A DNA stretch of 32,604 nt, taken from positions 1-32,604 of the forward strand of contig JAFYXH010000005.1 in assembly GCA_017546315.1 (NCBI GenBank), in the 5' to 3' direction. Shown one piece after another: positions 8,045-16,621 of this stretch; position 1 is the stretch's first letter, and each line of letters begins with the position of its first letter. The stretch comes from Alphaproteobacteria bacterium (GTDB taxonomy: Bacteria > Pseudomonadota > Alphaproteobacteria > RF32 > CAG-239). Under the pieces are notes generated by a model. The model was not told the origin of the DNA. It saw only the letters and a program-made list of their open reading frames with translations, and made no database searches. The position numbers were made by a program, and so were the translations under genes.

Positions 8045-9196
8045 ATGCCTTTTATTGTTGCTTTTTTTATTGTTGCAATTTCAGTTATTGCAATTTTATA
8101 TAAAACATATGTTGGATACAGCAATTATTCTTTAGGCAGTAGGATATCATTCTTATTATTTCTTTTAATAAGTATGGGTGCTCCTTTTATAATATTTATA
8201 CTAAAAAATAATACTCCTCAGGATTGGATGCTATATGCAATAAAAGGTTTATATTTCATTTTTGGCTTTGTTTTTGTTTTATTTGCCGTTTCATTTGTTC
8301 GAGATTTAGTATGGATGATAGTTGACTTTATACGCCATACTCCTATTGAGGAAATTAAAAATCCACCACATTTAGGAAAGATAAATCTTATTACTATTAT
8401 TTTTTCTTTGGCATTTTGTTTATATGGAGTTTATGAAGCTGAAAAAACTCCTCAAATACTTACGCACACAATTGCTAGTCCTAAAATCAAAAAACCAACA
8501 ACTGTTGTTATGATTTCTGATTTACATATTGATATTGATGTATCTAGCGAACGTGTAAAAAAGATTGTTGATGTTATAAAATCATTAAATCCTGATGGCA
8601 TTGTTATTGCGGGTGATACTGTTGATAATTCCCCTGAGGTAATTTTTAACCAAATGAATGAATTAAAAAAACTCTCAGAGAAAGCAAAAGTATATATTGC
8701 ACTTGGCAATCATGAATTTTATTCAGGTGCAATGGATTGGACACTTGCTTTTGGATATATGAACTTTAATGTATTAGGAAATTATGGCGAACCATTAAAT
8801 GATACAGGAATTTTTATTACGGGTATTCCTGATTTGAATGCCGCCCCTAATGGAGGCATGAGAATTGATGTAGAAGGCGCTCTTTATGGAGCTGGTGCAA
8901 ATGATTATGTAATACTTACATCTCATACACCAAAAACAGTTAAAGGTGTAAACGAAAATAATGTAGATTTAATCCTTAGCGGACATACTCATGGTGGACA
9001 AATATATCCATTCCACTATTTCACCAAACGGGCAAACGAAGGAAGACTTGCTGGATTTTATGACGTTAATGGAATTAAGATGTATGTATCTCGTGGAACA
9101 AGATATTGGGGACCTCCAATGAGAATTGGCGCACCATCTGAAATTACTGTATTTAATTTTATACCAGAGAGCAAAGCTGATGCAAGCAACAATTAA
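8045..9196 (+). CDS. Membrane-anchored calcineurin-like metallophosphoesterase
   Basis: 383 residues. The N-terminal 130 residues contain four hydrophobic segments (about 3-20, 32-53, 64-92 and 112-130). The metallophosphoesterase domain then carries every metal-binding motif: D-x-H (SDLHID, 158-163), GDTVD (190-194), GNHEF (221-225) and GHTHGG near residue 315. This architecture resembles YkuE/YaeI-type enzymes, some of which act on lipid-linked phosphates (UDP-diacylglucosamine or phosphatidylglycerol-phosphate-like substrates); the substrate here is unknown. An exceptionally strong AAGGAGGGGGAG site lies just upstream of the ATG. The next gene overlaps its 3' end by 17 bases, so the two are probably translated as a pair. 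Confidence 0.85.
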   Translation: MPFIVAFFIVAISVIAILYKTYVGYSNYSLGSRISFLLFLLISMGAPFIIFILKNNTPQDWMLYAIKGLYFIFGFVFVLFAVSFVRDLVWMIVDFIRHTPIEEIKNPPHLGKINLITIIFSLAFCLYGVYEAEKTPQILTHTIASPKIKKPTTVVMISDLHIDIDVSSERVKKIVDVIKSLNPDGIVIAGDTVDNSPEVIFNQMNELKKLSEKAKVYIALGNHEFYSGAMDWTLAFGYMNFNVLGNYGEPLNDTGIFITGIPDLNAAPNGGMRIDVEGALYGAGANDYVILTSHTPKTVKGVNENNVDLILSGHTHGGQIYPFHYFTKRANEGRLAGFYDVNGIKMYVSRGTRYWGPPMRIGAPSEITVFNFIPESKADASNN

Positions 9197-9617
9197 AGAA
9201 GCTCTTAACATAGCTCATACATATGATGTTTCTACAAATAAAAATTGCGCAGTAGTTTATAGTATTAGCTTTATGCCTAATGATGAAAATAAACGTCTTG
9301 CTATGGATTTTTTAAAAAACAATCCTGATGCTAAAATGCTTGACGATACTCCTTGCGGCAAAGCGTTAATCGAGCTTGGACTTAATGGTAAAGTAAATGA
9401 AATTGCGGAAGAAATTACAAAAATTTGGAAAATTGCGTCTGCAAGGTATATAAATTGCGCAAGCGGTAATATCAATGCTTTTGTTGAAGGAGCTGATGAA
9501 AGAAGTACTTTTTATTCTACTGAATTGAATGAAATACTTAACAATCATAATATCACACATATAAATGGAGTTGATAAGTTTTTGTTTGCAAAAAATTTCA
9601 CTCCTAAAAGATATTAG
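9180..9617 (+). CDS. Hypothetical cytoplasmic protein overlapping the phosphoesterase gene
   Basis: 145 residues from the ATG at 9180. The frame can be extended upstream to 9126, but that reads inside the phosphoesterase gene and gives an unlikely N-terminus. The 17-base overlap indicates translational coupling. The protein has no signal or membrane segment. It contains a run 'MPNDENKRLAMDFLKNNPDAKMLDD' and a second half around SARYINCASGNINAFVEGADERSTF, with three Cys. The stretch 'CGKALIELGLNGKVNEIAEEITKIWKIASA' suggests a helical bundle. I recognise no family. A strong bidirectional terminator follows. Confidence 0.7.
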   Translation: MQATIKEALNIAHTYDVSTNKNCAVVYSISFMPNDENKRLAMDFLKNNPDAKMLDDTPCGKALIELGLNGKVNEIAEEITKIWKIASARYINCASGNINAFVEGADERSTFYSTELNEILNNHNITHINGVDKFLFAKNFTPKRY

Positions 9618-9675
9618 AAACGATTGCCTTTTACGTTTTTTATTTTAACGACATATTTGGTTTATTTTAACACAC

Positions 9676-9707
9676 AAAAAAAGACCGGAAAACCGGTCTT
9701 TTTTTCA
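9676..9707. terminator. Bidirectional intrinsic terminator between convergent genes
   Basis: Stem GACCGG/CCGGTC (9683-9688 with 9693-9698) with an AAAA loop, seven As before and seven Ts after. It separates the plus-strand gene ending at 9617 from the minus-strand gene ending at 9724. Confidence 0.9.
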
Positions 9708-9723
9708 TCTTCGCAACGACTTC

Positions 9724-10194
9724 TTATTTAACATAAGGTATCTCATCTAGAGACACAGCAGCAGATGCTTCGATCCCATTTTCATAAGCGTACCTTTCAA
9801 GCTCCGTACTAGAGTGAGCAACAAGGCAGAATACACTCACCTTGAAGCCGTGACTCTTCAAAACGCCAATAATTCTTTTCAGACCTGCGCCGGTTTTGAA
9901 GCTTTGCTTTACTACCAGCACTTCTTCCACATTCATCTTGAGCACATCCTTGATGTTAGTGGTCTTCAAATTCTTCACTTCCGGATGCATCACCAAACCA
10001 TTGATGAATGGACCCAATGCACTTCCTTCTTTGTACGACGGGAGGAAAACGCAACTATCTGGCTTACCTTTAATTTGTTTCACTGCACTTTGAATTGCAG
10101 CTTCTCTGTACATACTGTTTCTCTCGAGTGCGTCAACATCTACACACATACCATGTTCACCAAATGTCACATAGTGTTTCACGATTTCTTTCAT
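9724..10194 (-). CDS. Orphan phosphoribosyltransferase-like protein lacking the acidic PRPP-site pair
   Basis: 156 residues from the ATG at 10194 (a GTG at 10218 is possible; neither has a Shine-Dalgarno). The C-terminal half reads like a type I phosphoribosyltransferase Rossmann core. EEVLVVKQSFKTGAGLKRI occupies the place of the PRPP loop 'VLVVDDVxTTGxTL', followed by a helix, a 'GFKVSVFCLVAHS' strand and an OPRT-like ending (GIEASAAVSLDEIPY). The two Asp of the signature are replaced by Lys-Gln, so normal PRPP catalysis is doubtful; a regulatory or sugar-phosphate-binding role is possible. Base and codon use is clearly GC-richer than the neighbours (more GTG, AAG, CTC), which suggests a different origin or strong expression. 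It stands alone between a terminator and a candidate RNA. Confidence 0.7.
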   Translation of the reverse strand: MKEIVKHYVTFGEHGMCVDVDALERNSMYREAAIQSAVKQIKGKPDSCVFLPSYKEGSALGPFINGLVMHPEVKNLKTTNIKDVLKMNVEEVLVVKQSFKTGAGLKRIIGVLKSHGFKVSVFCLVAHSSTELERYAYENGIEASAAVSLDEIPYVK

Positions 10195-10243
10195 AATTGT
10201 AATTTTTAAATAATTCACATATATTTATTAACTCGAACGATAA

Positions 10244-10271
10244 GTTGACAGAAAATTTTATCTTTGTCAAC
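10244..10271. promoter_or_regulatory. Inverted repeat containing TTGACA boxes upstream of the orphan PRTase-like gene
   Basis: GTTGACA (10244-10250) and TGTCAAC (10265-10271) form a perfect 7-bp inverted repeat around a 14-bp AT-rich centre. Each arm contains a consensus -35 hexamer reading outward. It could be an operator or the -35 region of the 9724-10194 gene (71 bases before its ATG), but no good -10 box lies at 17 bases. Confidence 0.45.
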
Positions 10272-10290
10272 CATTATTTTAAAAAAGACA

Positions 10291-10334
10291 TAAAAAAAAA
10301 GCAGGCCGAGAAACGGTTTGTTTTTCTCAGCCTG
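10291..10334 (-). terminator. Intrinsic terminator of the candidate small RNA
   Basis: CAGGC and GAGAAA (10302-10313) pair with TTTCTC and GCCTG (10323-10334), with a single C/A mismatch. On the minus strand nine Ts follow (10300-10292). Confidence 0.85.
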
Positions 10335-10488
10335 TTTTGAATACTTTAATATGCTTCCCTGTAGCCTATTATTTCTTCATATATTCATAGATGACTATGC
10401 CTCTTTATACCCTGATGCAACCTTTAGAGTTAACCCCGGTATAACAACTAACTTTTAGCATGAGGAGTGCTAAAAAACATTTATTATA
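10291..10488 (-). ncRNA. Candidate small RNA or leader with strong terminator
   Basis: On the minus strand a TATAAT (10488-10483) is followed by about 185 bases without a gene. Predicted stems are TTTTAGCA/TGCTAAAA (10453-10460 with 10468-10475), TTATACC/GGTATAA (10405-10411 with 10438-10444) and CATAG/CTATG (10386-10390 with 10395-10399). It ends in a long terminator. No -35 is convincing. I compared it by eye with 6S, SRP, tmRNA and common riboswitch consensus motifs and found no match. It may be an independent RNA or the leader of the gene at 9724-10194. The rest of the 10195-10626 gap holds only AT-rich sequence and the inverted repeat at 10244. Confidence 0.5.
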
Positions 10489-10626
10489 TCATAAATCTAT
10501 AACAATAATTCTTAATACTTCGTTAAACAGAGAAGCATAAAAAATCATTGCATACAAGTAAAAAATTTACTTATCATATCTTTATTTTTTTAAACTTTGC
10601 AACGCTTTGATATATCTAATTATTTA

Positions 10627-11376
10627 TCATGAATATCTAGAGAAATCTTTCATAAAATAAGATTTTTCAACAAAGCTATAATATTCTTTAGAAGATATAA
10701 TTATGTGATCCATAAGCCCTATTCCCACCGCCTTTAATGCTGTTTTTAATTGCAAAGTCATCTCTATATCTGCATTTGAAGGAGAACAATCTCCACTTGG
10801 GTGATTGTGGGATACTATTACAGAGGTTGCACGATTTAGAATCGCATTTCTTGCGACATCTTGAGGGTTTATCATTACTGCTGTTGTGCTTCCTACTTGC
10901 TCTATATTATGTTTTAGGTATTTTCCTGTGGCAGATAAATAAATCACTAGTAGATTTTCTTCTTTAGCATAACCTATTTTGGTTCTACAATATTCTACTA
11001 TTTCAGTTTTATCTTCTAGAATAGGAGAATCTGCTTTTTCTAAATTTTCCCAACAAATTTTATTTACACATGCATGTATTACACTAAATAATGTTGAGGC
11101 ATGATGCCCTAGCCCCTCAAATTCAATAAGCTCTGCTGTTGGAGCAGTTAGGACTCCAGCTAAGGATTTATACTCCTTTATCAACATTTTAGCTAATGGT
11201 TTTACATCTTTTCTAGGAAGAGCATACATCAATACAAGTTCTAACAACTCATAATCAGGCATTGAGCGCCCTCTATCTGTTAAGAATCTAGCCTTTAATC
11301 TTTGGCGATGACCGATATAGTCTAATTCTTTATTATCTTTTATTGTTGATTTTATTTTTTCTTTCTTATCCGCCAT
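10627..11376 (-). CDS. radC: RadC-family JAB-domain protein
   Basis: 249 residues. An N-terminal helix-hairpin-helix-like region (LLELVLMYALPRKDVKPLAKML; EFEGLGHHAST) precedes the C-terminal JAMM metalloprotease-like fold. The metal motif SHNHPSGDCSPSNAD is at 189-203 (His190, His192 and Asp203 are the expected zinc ligands). The protein was historically linked to DNA repair, but its molecular function is still uncertain; some members suggest nuclease or deubiquitinase-like activity. It follows map by 15 bases on the same strand, an order common in Alphaproteobacteria. Its start ATG has an AAAGGAAAA site. No terminator hairpin is obvious just after the stop. Confidence 0.92.
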   Translation of the reverse strand: MADKKEKIKSTIKDNKELDYIGHRQRLKARFLTDRGRSMPDYELLELVLMYALPRKDVKPLAKMLIKEYKSLAGVLTAPTAELIEFEGLGHHASTLFSVIHACVNKICWENLEKADSPILEDKTEIVEYCRTKIGYAKEENLLVIYLSATGKYLKHNIEQVGSTTAVMINPQDVARNAILNRATSVIVSHNHPSGDCSPSNADIEMTLQLKTALKAVGIGLMDHIIISSKEYYSFVEKSYFMKDFSRYS

Positions 11377-11391
11377 AGTTATTTTCCTTTA

Positions 11392-12189
11392 TTATTTGTA
11401 TGGTGGTTTATCATAACCTTTAGGAGAATACGTAAACACTTCACATCCATCAGATGTGACTCCAATTGAATGTTCAAATTGAGCTGACAAACTTCTATCT
11501 TTGGTTACGGCAGTCCATCCGTTAGAAAGAATCGTTCCATGCTTTTTACCAATATTTATCATGGGCTCAATTGTAAAAAACATACCTTCTTTTATAAGAG
11601 GACCGGTGCCTTTTTTGCCAAAGTGCAATACATTTGGTTCATCATGAAAAACTCGTCCTAACCCGTGGCCGCAAAACATCTCTACAACTGAATAACCGTA
11701 TTTATGTGCGTATTCTTCTATAACTGCTCCAATATCTCCAAAATGAGCTCCTGGTTTTACAACATCTATACCACGCATCAAACACTCATAAGTTACCTCG
11801 CATAACCTTGTTGCTTTCAATTTTGGCTTGCCTACATAATACATTCTAGATGTATCACCATACCATCCATCTTTAATAACAGTTACATCAATGTTTACGA
11901 TATCACCTTCTTCTAACTTTCTATCATCAGGAATACCATGGCATATAACATGGTTTATTGATGTGCAAATTGTTTTAGGATATCCATGATACCCTAAGCA
12001 AGCTGGAATTGCGTTATGTGATTTAATAAACTCTCTACATAAATCATCTAAATATTCTGTTGTTACTCCAGGGGCTACATAATCTGTTATGTAATCTAGA
12101 CATTCTGCAGCTAAACGCCCTGCTTTTCGCATTCCTTCAAAATCTTTTTCTGAGTGGATTTTGATTCCATTATCGTTATCTTTTGCCAA
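11392..12189 (-). CDS. map: Methionine aminopeptidase, type I
   Basis: Removes the initiator methionine from nascent proteins. 265 residues, the type Ia length. The metal ligands are all present: Asp101 (VNIDVT), Asp112 (YGDTSR), His175 (GHGLG), Glu208 (TIEPM) and Glu239 (QFEHS), plus the substrate His84 (VICHGIP). The start is TTG at 12189, placed seven bases after AAGGAG; no in-frame ATG fits as well. radC follows after 15 bases, so the pair is likely one transcript. Confidence 0.96.
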   Translation of the reverse strand: MAKDNDNGIKIHSEKDFEGMRKAGRLAAECLDYITDYVAPGVTTEYLDDLCREFIKSHNAIPACLGYHGYPKTICTSINHVICHGIPDDRKLEEGDIVNIDVTVIKDGWYGDTSRMYYVGKPKLKATRLCEVTYECLMRGIDVVKPGAHFGDIGAVIEEYAHKYGYSVVEMFCGHGLGRVFHDEPNVLHFGKKGTGPLIKEGMFFTIEPMINIGKKHGTILSNGWTAVTKDRSLSAQFEHSIGVTSDGCEVFTYSPKGYDKPPYK

Positions 12190-12339
12190 TTTTTTGCTCC
12201 TTAGATAATTTGTTCTAGTTTTGTTTATACATCTATTTTTTTTAAATGCAATTTTTTTTGTAATATTTTTTTAGATCTCGATGATGTTTTTTGATTTTTT
12301 TTGAATATATAAAAGAAAAATTTAGCGAGGAGAAAAATT

Positions 12340-12810
12340 ATGCTAAAAGTGATTCAGTTGTTTTATAGCCTAACGTTGGTTTTGGCGACTGCTTTGATAT
12401 CTAAATATTTTACAGATAATGGGCTTCTTAATTTTTATATGATGTTAGAAATACCTGATGTTGTACCTCCTAATAATTATTTCAAAATCATTTGGAGAGG
12501 ACTTTATGTTCTTTTATTTTTGAGTTTTTATATCATTCTTTTATCTAAAAAAACTATCGAACAATTTGATGATGCAAACGCTTTGTTTATATCACAATTA
12601 TTTTTGCAAATTTTATGGTGTTTTTCTTTCTTTTATATGGAACAGTTAATTGCATCTTCCATTGTGCTTTTAGCCTTAATTTTGGTATCTCTTCTATTGG
12701 CTCATACATTTTTGAAAATAAATAAATGGGCTTTTGTTCTTTTGATACCATATATTGCTTGGCTATTTTTAGCGTTATCTTTTAATGTGTCTATTGTCTT
12801 TGTTAATTAA
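12340..12810 (+). CDS. TspO/MBR-family membrane protein
   Basis: 156 residues with five hydrophobic helices, the TspO (translocator protein / peripheral benzodiazepine receptor) fold that binds porphyrins and affects tetrapyrrole or stress responses. The family pattern is visible: a Pro-rich loop after helix 1 (DVVPPNNYFKIIWRGLYVLL, where the family has 'P.WvFg.vW..LY..mg'), QLFLQILWCFSFF in helix 3, and the C-terminal PYIAWLFLALSFN matching 'PYl.Wv.fA..LN'. It is more divergent than canonical TspO. The ATG has a GCGAGGAG site. alaS lies 108 bases downstream. Confidence 0.8.
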   Translation: MLKVIQLFYSLTLVLATALISKYFTDNGLLNFYMMLEIPDVVPPNNYFKIIWRGLYVLLFLSFYIILLSKKTIEQFDDANALFISQLFLQILWCFSFFYMEQLIASSIVLLALILVSLLLAHTFLKINKWAFVLLIPYIAWLFLALSFNVSIVFVN

Positions 12811-12918
12811 ACAAATCATCGAATCTGCTTATAATAAATTTAAACTAGACATACAAAAAAAAGTATTATAGATTTTTTGAGTTAAAAGTTTAATTTATTT
12901 TTTTTGGGAAGAATAAAA

Positions 12919-15561
12919 ATGTCTAGTGTTAACGAAATAAGAAAAACATTCTTGAATTATTTTGAAAGAAATGGGCATAAGATTGTGCCTGCTTCTTCTC
13001 TTGTGCCTGATAATGACCCTACTTTGATGTTTACTAACTCCGGTATGGTGCAATTTAAAAATATTTTAGCTGGAAACGAAACAAGAGATTATACACGAGC
13101 CGCCACTTCCCAAAAATCTGTTCGTGCAGGCGGTAAGCATAATGACTTGGATAGTGTTGGATATGATGTTAGACACCATACCTTTTTTGAGATGCTCGGT
13201 AACTTCTCTTTTGGCGATTACTTTAAGGAAGAAGCTATTTATTATGCTTGGGAATTGCTTACAAAAGAATTTATGCTCCCTAAAGATAGATTGGTAGTTA
13301 CACATTATCATACAGATGATGAAGCACGAAATATTTGGAAAAAAGTTTCTGGTCTTAGTGATGATAGGATTATTAGCATTGCAACAAAGGATAACTTTTG
13401 GCAAATGGGTGATACTGGCCCTTGTGGTCCTTGTTCTGAAATTTTTTATGACCATGGTCCTGAGGTTTGGGGTGGATTGCCTGGAACTCCTGAAGAAGAT
13501 GGTGATAGATATATTGAAATTTGGAACTTGGTATTTGACCAATTTGAAGATTTGCCAGATGGTAGTCGTGTAAATATCAAAAAACCATCTATTGATACAG
13601 GAATGGGATTAGAAAGAATCGCTGCTATTTTGCAAGGTGTTCATTCTAACTTTGACATTGATACATTCAAAAATATTATAGGTGCTATCTCCAATATTAC
13701 AGGAACAGACCCTAATGGTCCTTTAAAAGCTTCTCACAATGTGATTGCTGACCACTTAAGAGCTATGAGCTTTTTGATTGCTGATGGTGTTTTACCATCT
13801 AATGAAGGTAGAGGATATGTTCTTCGTCGTATTATGAGAAGAGCTATGAGACATGCTTATTTGCTTGGGATGAGAGAGCCAATGATGTATAAATTGTTGC
13901 CTCAACTCCAAAAAGAAATGGGTGATGCTTATCCTGAGCTTTATCGTTTTGAAAAGTTGATTGAAGAAACAATTCATACTGAAGAAAAACGTTTTGGTAG
14001 AACCTTAGATAAAGGCATGAAACTCTTGGATGAAGAAACTTCTTCTTTAAAGAGTGGCGATATTTTGAACGGTGAAACAGCATTTAAATTGTATGACACA
14101 TACGGTTTCCCTCTTGATTTGACACAAGATGCTCTGAAACTTAAAGGCATTGAGGTTGACACAGATGGCTTTGATAAAGCTATGCAAAAGCAAAAAGAAG
14201 AAGCTCGTAAAAACTGGGCTGGTAGTGGGGATGCCGGAACTGAAAAAATTTGGTTTGAAGTAAAAGAAAATATCGGTGGAACTGAATTTTTGGGTTATAA
14301 AACATTAAAGGCTGACGGCATTGTTAAAGCTCTTGTTCAGGACGGCAAAGAAGTTAAGTCTGTTAATGAAGGTGAATTCTATTTGGTGGCTAACCAAACA
14401 CCTTTTTATGGTGAAAAAGGCGGTCAAGTGGGTGATATCGGTAAAATCAAAGGAAATGGTTTTGAGATTGATGTTAGGGACACAAAATGTAAACTTGATA
14501 ATGTTCATGTTCATTGTTGCAAGATGATAAATGGCGAAATTAAGCTTGAAGATTTTGCAAGCTTTGAGGTAAATGAAGCAAATCGTCGGTCTATTTGTGC
14601 TAATCACTCGGTTACTCACCTTGTTCATAAAGCTTTAAGAGAAGTTTTGGGTGAACACGTTATGCAAAAAGGCTCTATGGTTGCAGGAGATAGAATGAGA
14701 TTTGATATTTCACACCATAAACAAATAACCGCTGATGAAATCAAGCGTGTAGAAAAAATGGTGAATGAAGCTATTAGAGAAAACTTTAACGTTAATACTG
14801 TTTTGATGAGTCAAGATGAAGCTGTTGAAAGTGGTGCTATGGCTTTGTTTGGCGAAAAATATGGCGATGAAGTTCGTGTTGTTTCCATGGAAAAGGACGG
14901 TAAAGTTTATTCAAGAGAACTTTGCGGAGGAACTCACGTTTGTAATACGGGAGATATCGGATATTTTAACATTATAAGCGAATCTGCTGTTGCGGCTGGT
15001 ATTCGCCGTATTGAATGTTTAACAGGATGTAGTGCTGAATTATATGTTGAGGATGTTGAAAGTAAATTACATTCTGCTTGTGATATTCTTAAAACAAATG
15101 TGAATGACCTTGATGCACGTCTTAACAATCTTTTGAACGAAAAGAAGAAATTAGAGCAAGAGGTATTTAACCTTAAAAAAGCACTCGCTAGTGGTGGAAC
15201 AAGTGCTCAAGATGAAGCTGAGGTTATCAATGGAGTTAAATTTATTAGCAAAGTGATTCCTGATGTTCATCCTAAGGAGTTGAAAGCTTTTGTTGATGAA
15301 ATGGCTGGCAAAATCGGAAGTGGTGTTATTGTGCTTGCAACTGATAAAGATGGTAAAGCGTCTATTGTGGTCGGAGTTACCAAAGATTTAACTAACAAGT
15401 ACAATGCTGTTGATTTGGTTAGAATCGCCTCAGCTCAAGTTGGCGGTCAAGGTGGTGGCGGAAGACCTGATATGGCTCAAGCCGGCGGAAGTGATGCTAG
15501 CAAACTTAACAAAGCGTTTGAAGAAGTTAAAAGAGCTTTGTGCCAATGCTGTAAACTATAA
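12919..15561 (+). CDS. alaS: Alanyl-tRNA synthetase
   Basis: Charges tRNA-Ala and clears mischarged Ser/Gly. About 880 residues, the full bacterial length. The N-terminal class II catalytic domain begins with [23 protein letters not shown] and has [11 protein letters not shown]. The tRNA-recognition region carries [10 protein letters not shown]. The editing domain shows zinc motifs [11 protein letters not shown] and CGGTHV. The C-terminal C-Ala region ends with [17 protein letters not shown] chose the ATG at 12919 over an upstream codon at 12904 because GGGAAG precedes it and the protein begins canonically. The gene stands alone and ends at a strong terminator. Confidence 0.97.
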   Translation: MSSVNEIRKTFLNYFERNGHKIVPASSLVPDNDPTLMFTNSGMVQFKNILAGNETRDYTRAATSQKSVRAGGKHNDLDSVGYDVRHHTFFEMLGNFSFGDYFKEEAIYYAWELLTKEFMLPKDRLVVTHYHTDDEARNIWKKVSGLSDDRIISIATKDNFWQMGDTGPCGPCSEIFYDHGPEVWGGLPGTPEEDGDRYIEIWNLVFDQFEDLPDGSRVNIKKPSIDTGMGLERIAAILQGVHSNFDIDTFKNIIGAISNITGTDPNGPLKASHNVIADHLRAMSFLIADGVLPSNEGRGYVLRRIMRRAMRHAYLLGMREPMMYKLLPQLQKEMGDAYPELYRFEKLIEETIHTEEKRFGRTLDKGMKLLDEETSSLKSGDILNGETAFKLYDTYGFPLDLTQDALKLKGIEVDTDGFDKAMQKQKEEARKNWAGSGDAGTEKIWFEVKENIGGTEFLGYKTLKADGIVKALVQDGKEVKSVNEGEFYLVANQTPFYGEKGGQVGDIGKIKGNGFEIDVRDTKCKLDNVHVHCCKMINGEIKLEDFASFEVNEANRRSICANHSVTHLVHKALREVLGEHVMQKGSMVAGDRMRFDISHHKQITADEIKRVEKMVNEAIRENFNVNTVLMSQDEAVESGAMALFGEKYGDEVRVVSMEKDGKVYSRELCGGTHVCNTGDIGYFNIISESAVAAGIRRIECLTGCSAELYVEDVESKLHSACDILKTNVNDLDARLNNLLNEKKKLEQEVFNLKKALASGGTSAQDEAEVINGVKFISKVIPDVHPKELKAFVDEMAGKIGSGVIVLATDKDGKASIVVGVTKDLTNKYNAVDLVRIASAQVGGQGGGGRPDMAQAGGSDASKLNKAFEEVKRALCQCCKL

Positions 15562-15592
15562 AAAAAAAGAGCTCATTTCAGGGCTCTTTTTT
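15561..15592. terminator. Bidirectional terminator after alaS
   Basis: GAGCTC pairs with GGGCTC (one T-G wobble) around a short ATTTCA loop, with eight As before and seven Ts after. It lies between alaS and the convergent small zinc-ribbon gene that stops at 15607. Confidence 0.85.
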
Positions 15593-15606
15593 TATGGTGC
15601 TATTTT

Positions 15607-15738
15607 TTAGTATGAACCAAATACTGCGCCACAATCCAAACACCTATAAGGGTGAGCTTTGCCTCCTATTGTATTGTAAAAGCCACAGTAAATACACCTT
15701 TTTCCTCGTGAAAAAAGGAACGCAAATAGCTTTTTCAT
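15607..15738 (-). CDS. Small zinc-ribbon protein (43 aa)
   Basis: A short frame, ATG at 15738 to TAA at 15607. It encodes a basic hydrophobic start (MKKLFAFLFSRGKR) and two Cys pairs: C-I-Y-C at residues 15-18 and C-L-D-C at 33-36. The 14-residue spacing between pairs is typical of a zinc ribbon or rubredoxin-like knuckle. It ends GAVFGSY. The Cys pairs and the adjacent terminator on its 3' side argue that it is a real gene, although its start has no strong Shine-Dalgarno. The partner is unknown; such miniature ribbons often bind nucleic acid or act as subunits. Confidence 0.6.
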   Translation of the reverse strand: MKKLFAFLFSRGKRCIYCGFYNTIGGKAHPYRCLDCGAVFGSY

Positions 15739-15827
15739 AATATAAAAAAATTTTAGTTAAACACAATGATTATAAAGTCGGGGGGAGTATAGTTTATTTT
15801 TTTATTTATAAATAATTATTTGCAAAG

Positions 15828-15858
15828 CAAAAGCCCCGATTACTCGGGGCTTGGTTTT
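15828..15858 (-). terminator. Terminator of the PEGA-like lipoprotein gene
   Basis: A nine-bp stem, AAGCCCCGA/TCGGGGCTT (15831-15839 with 15844-15852), with a four-base loop. On the minus strand it is followed by TTTTGCTTTG. It lies 20 bases beyond the stop at 15873. Confidence 0.75.
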
Positions 15859-15872
15859 TAGGTTTTCACTTA

Positions 15873-16562
15873 TTAGTGAGATATGCCGGTTAGGGTATGG
15901 GCTAGATTTACCTCACTTGTTGAATTGTTGATTATTTTAATCAACTCTAACTCATTTTTATCGGTGAGTTCGGCGAGTGCTTTAATATATTCCCCACTTT
16001 TATTTGATGATGCTTCTTGTTTTAGGGTGCTATAATTATATAAGCTAAAGCGTCTTGTTTTTGCTCCCGTTTCATCATTTTTTGAATATCTATCGTTATA
16101 ACGTTGTTGTGGCTGACGATTATATTGTTGCTGGTTATACTGTTGTTGGTATCCTCTATTATAGCCATTACCATAACCTCCTTGGTTATAATATCCACCT
16201 CCTGCTCTTTCCATTTCTATATATACACCATCTCTATTATATTTCCACATTCCACCTGTTGCAGCATCAGTTAGCCAGCTTGGCCAAAATGTTAAATTTA
16301 GAATTGCTATGCCACTAAATTCACTTTTTAACATCATTTGTTGTTCATTATATCCCATCTTTTTTGCATTTATCACGATAGATGATGAGCTTCTTTCTAT
16401 TGGAAAAGTACAAGGAGTTTTACAAGCTTTCATTCCGTTTATATAAATATCAACTCCACTTACATTTGAATCTATTTGAATATCTTGGCTACCGCCATTA
16501 AACACTGTTCCGCAAGCACTTACACTTAAAATCAAAGTTAAAACTAATACTAATTTCTTCAT
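15873..16562 (-). CDS. PEGA-like lipoprotein with Gly/Tyr/Gln-rich segment
   Basis: 229 residues. The signal peptide ends in the lipobox SVSAC, with lipidated Cys17. Residues 18-85 resemble a PEGA-type surface beta domain (GSQDIQIDSNVSGVDIYING, then CKTPCTFPIER and KKMGYNEQ). A hydrophobic stretch with several Trp (LTFWPSWLTDAATGGMWKYN) follows, as in many Bor/PEGA lipoproteins. Residues about 122-155 are a low-complexity Gly/Tyr/Asn/Gln tract rich in YNQQQY-like units. The C-terminal 50 residues look helical. It is probably outer-membrane or periplasmic. The AAGGATG site and ATG lie only about 25 bases after an intrinsic terminator, so its expression may depend on readthrough of the structured leader at 16590-16812. 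Confidence 0.75.
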   Translation of the reverse strand: MKKLVLVLTLILSVSACGTVFNGGSQDIQIDSNVSGVDIYINGMKACKTPCTFPIERSSSSIVINAKKMGYNEQQMMLKSEFSGIAILNLTFWPSWLTDAATGGMWKYNRDGVYIEMERAGGGYYNQGGYGNGYNRGYQQQYNQQQYNRQPQQRYNDRYSKNDETGAKTRRFSLYNYSTLKQEASSNKSGEYIKALAELTDKNELELIKIINNSTSEVNLAHTLTGISH

Positions 16563-16587
16563 AATTTTCGCATCCTTTTTAAAAGTT

Positions 16588-16621
16588 CAAAACAAAAACC
16601 CGCTTTGGAAAACAAGGCGGG
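16588..16621 (-). terminator. Terminator between the structured RNA and the lipoprotein start
   Basis: An 8-bp stem, CCCGCTTT/AAGGCGGG (16599-16606 with 16614-16621, one wobble). On the minus strand TTTTTGTTTTG follows. The downstream ATG at 16562 is only about 25 bases past the T-tract. Confidence 0.8.

Noticed and set aside
9814..10209. Plus-strand His/Thr/Phe-rich frames at 9814-10209 and 9896-10093
   Set aside because: Antisense to the PRTase-like gene, with composition typical of reverse-complement reading and no RBS.
13066..15128. Several long frames on both strands inside alaS
   Set aside because: They are shadows of a well-recognised aminoacyl-tRNA synthetase and have no start signals or family features. 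The same applies inside asnS, aspS, pheS and pheT.
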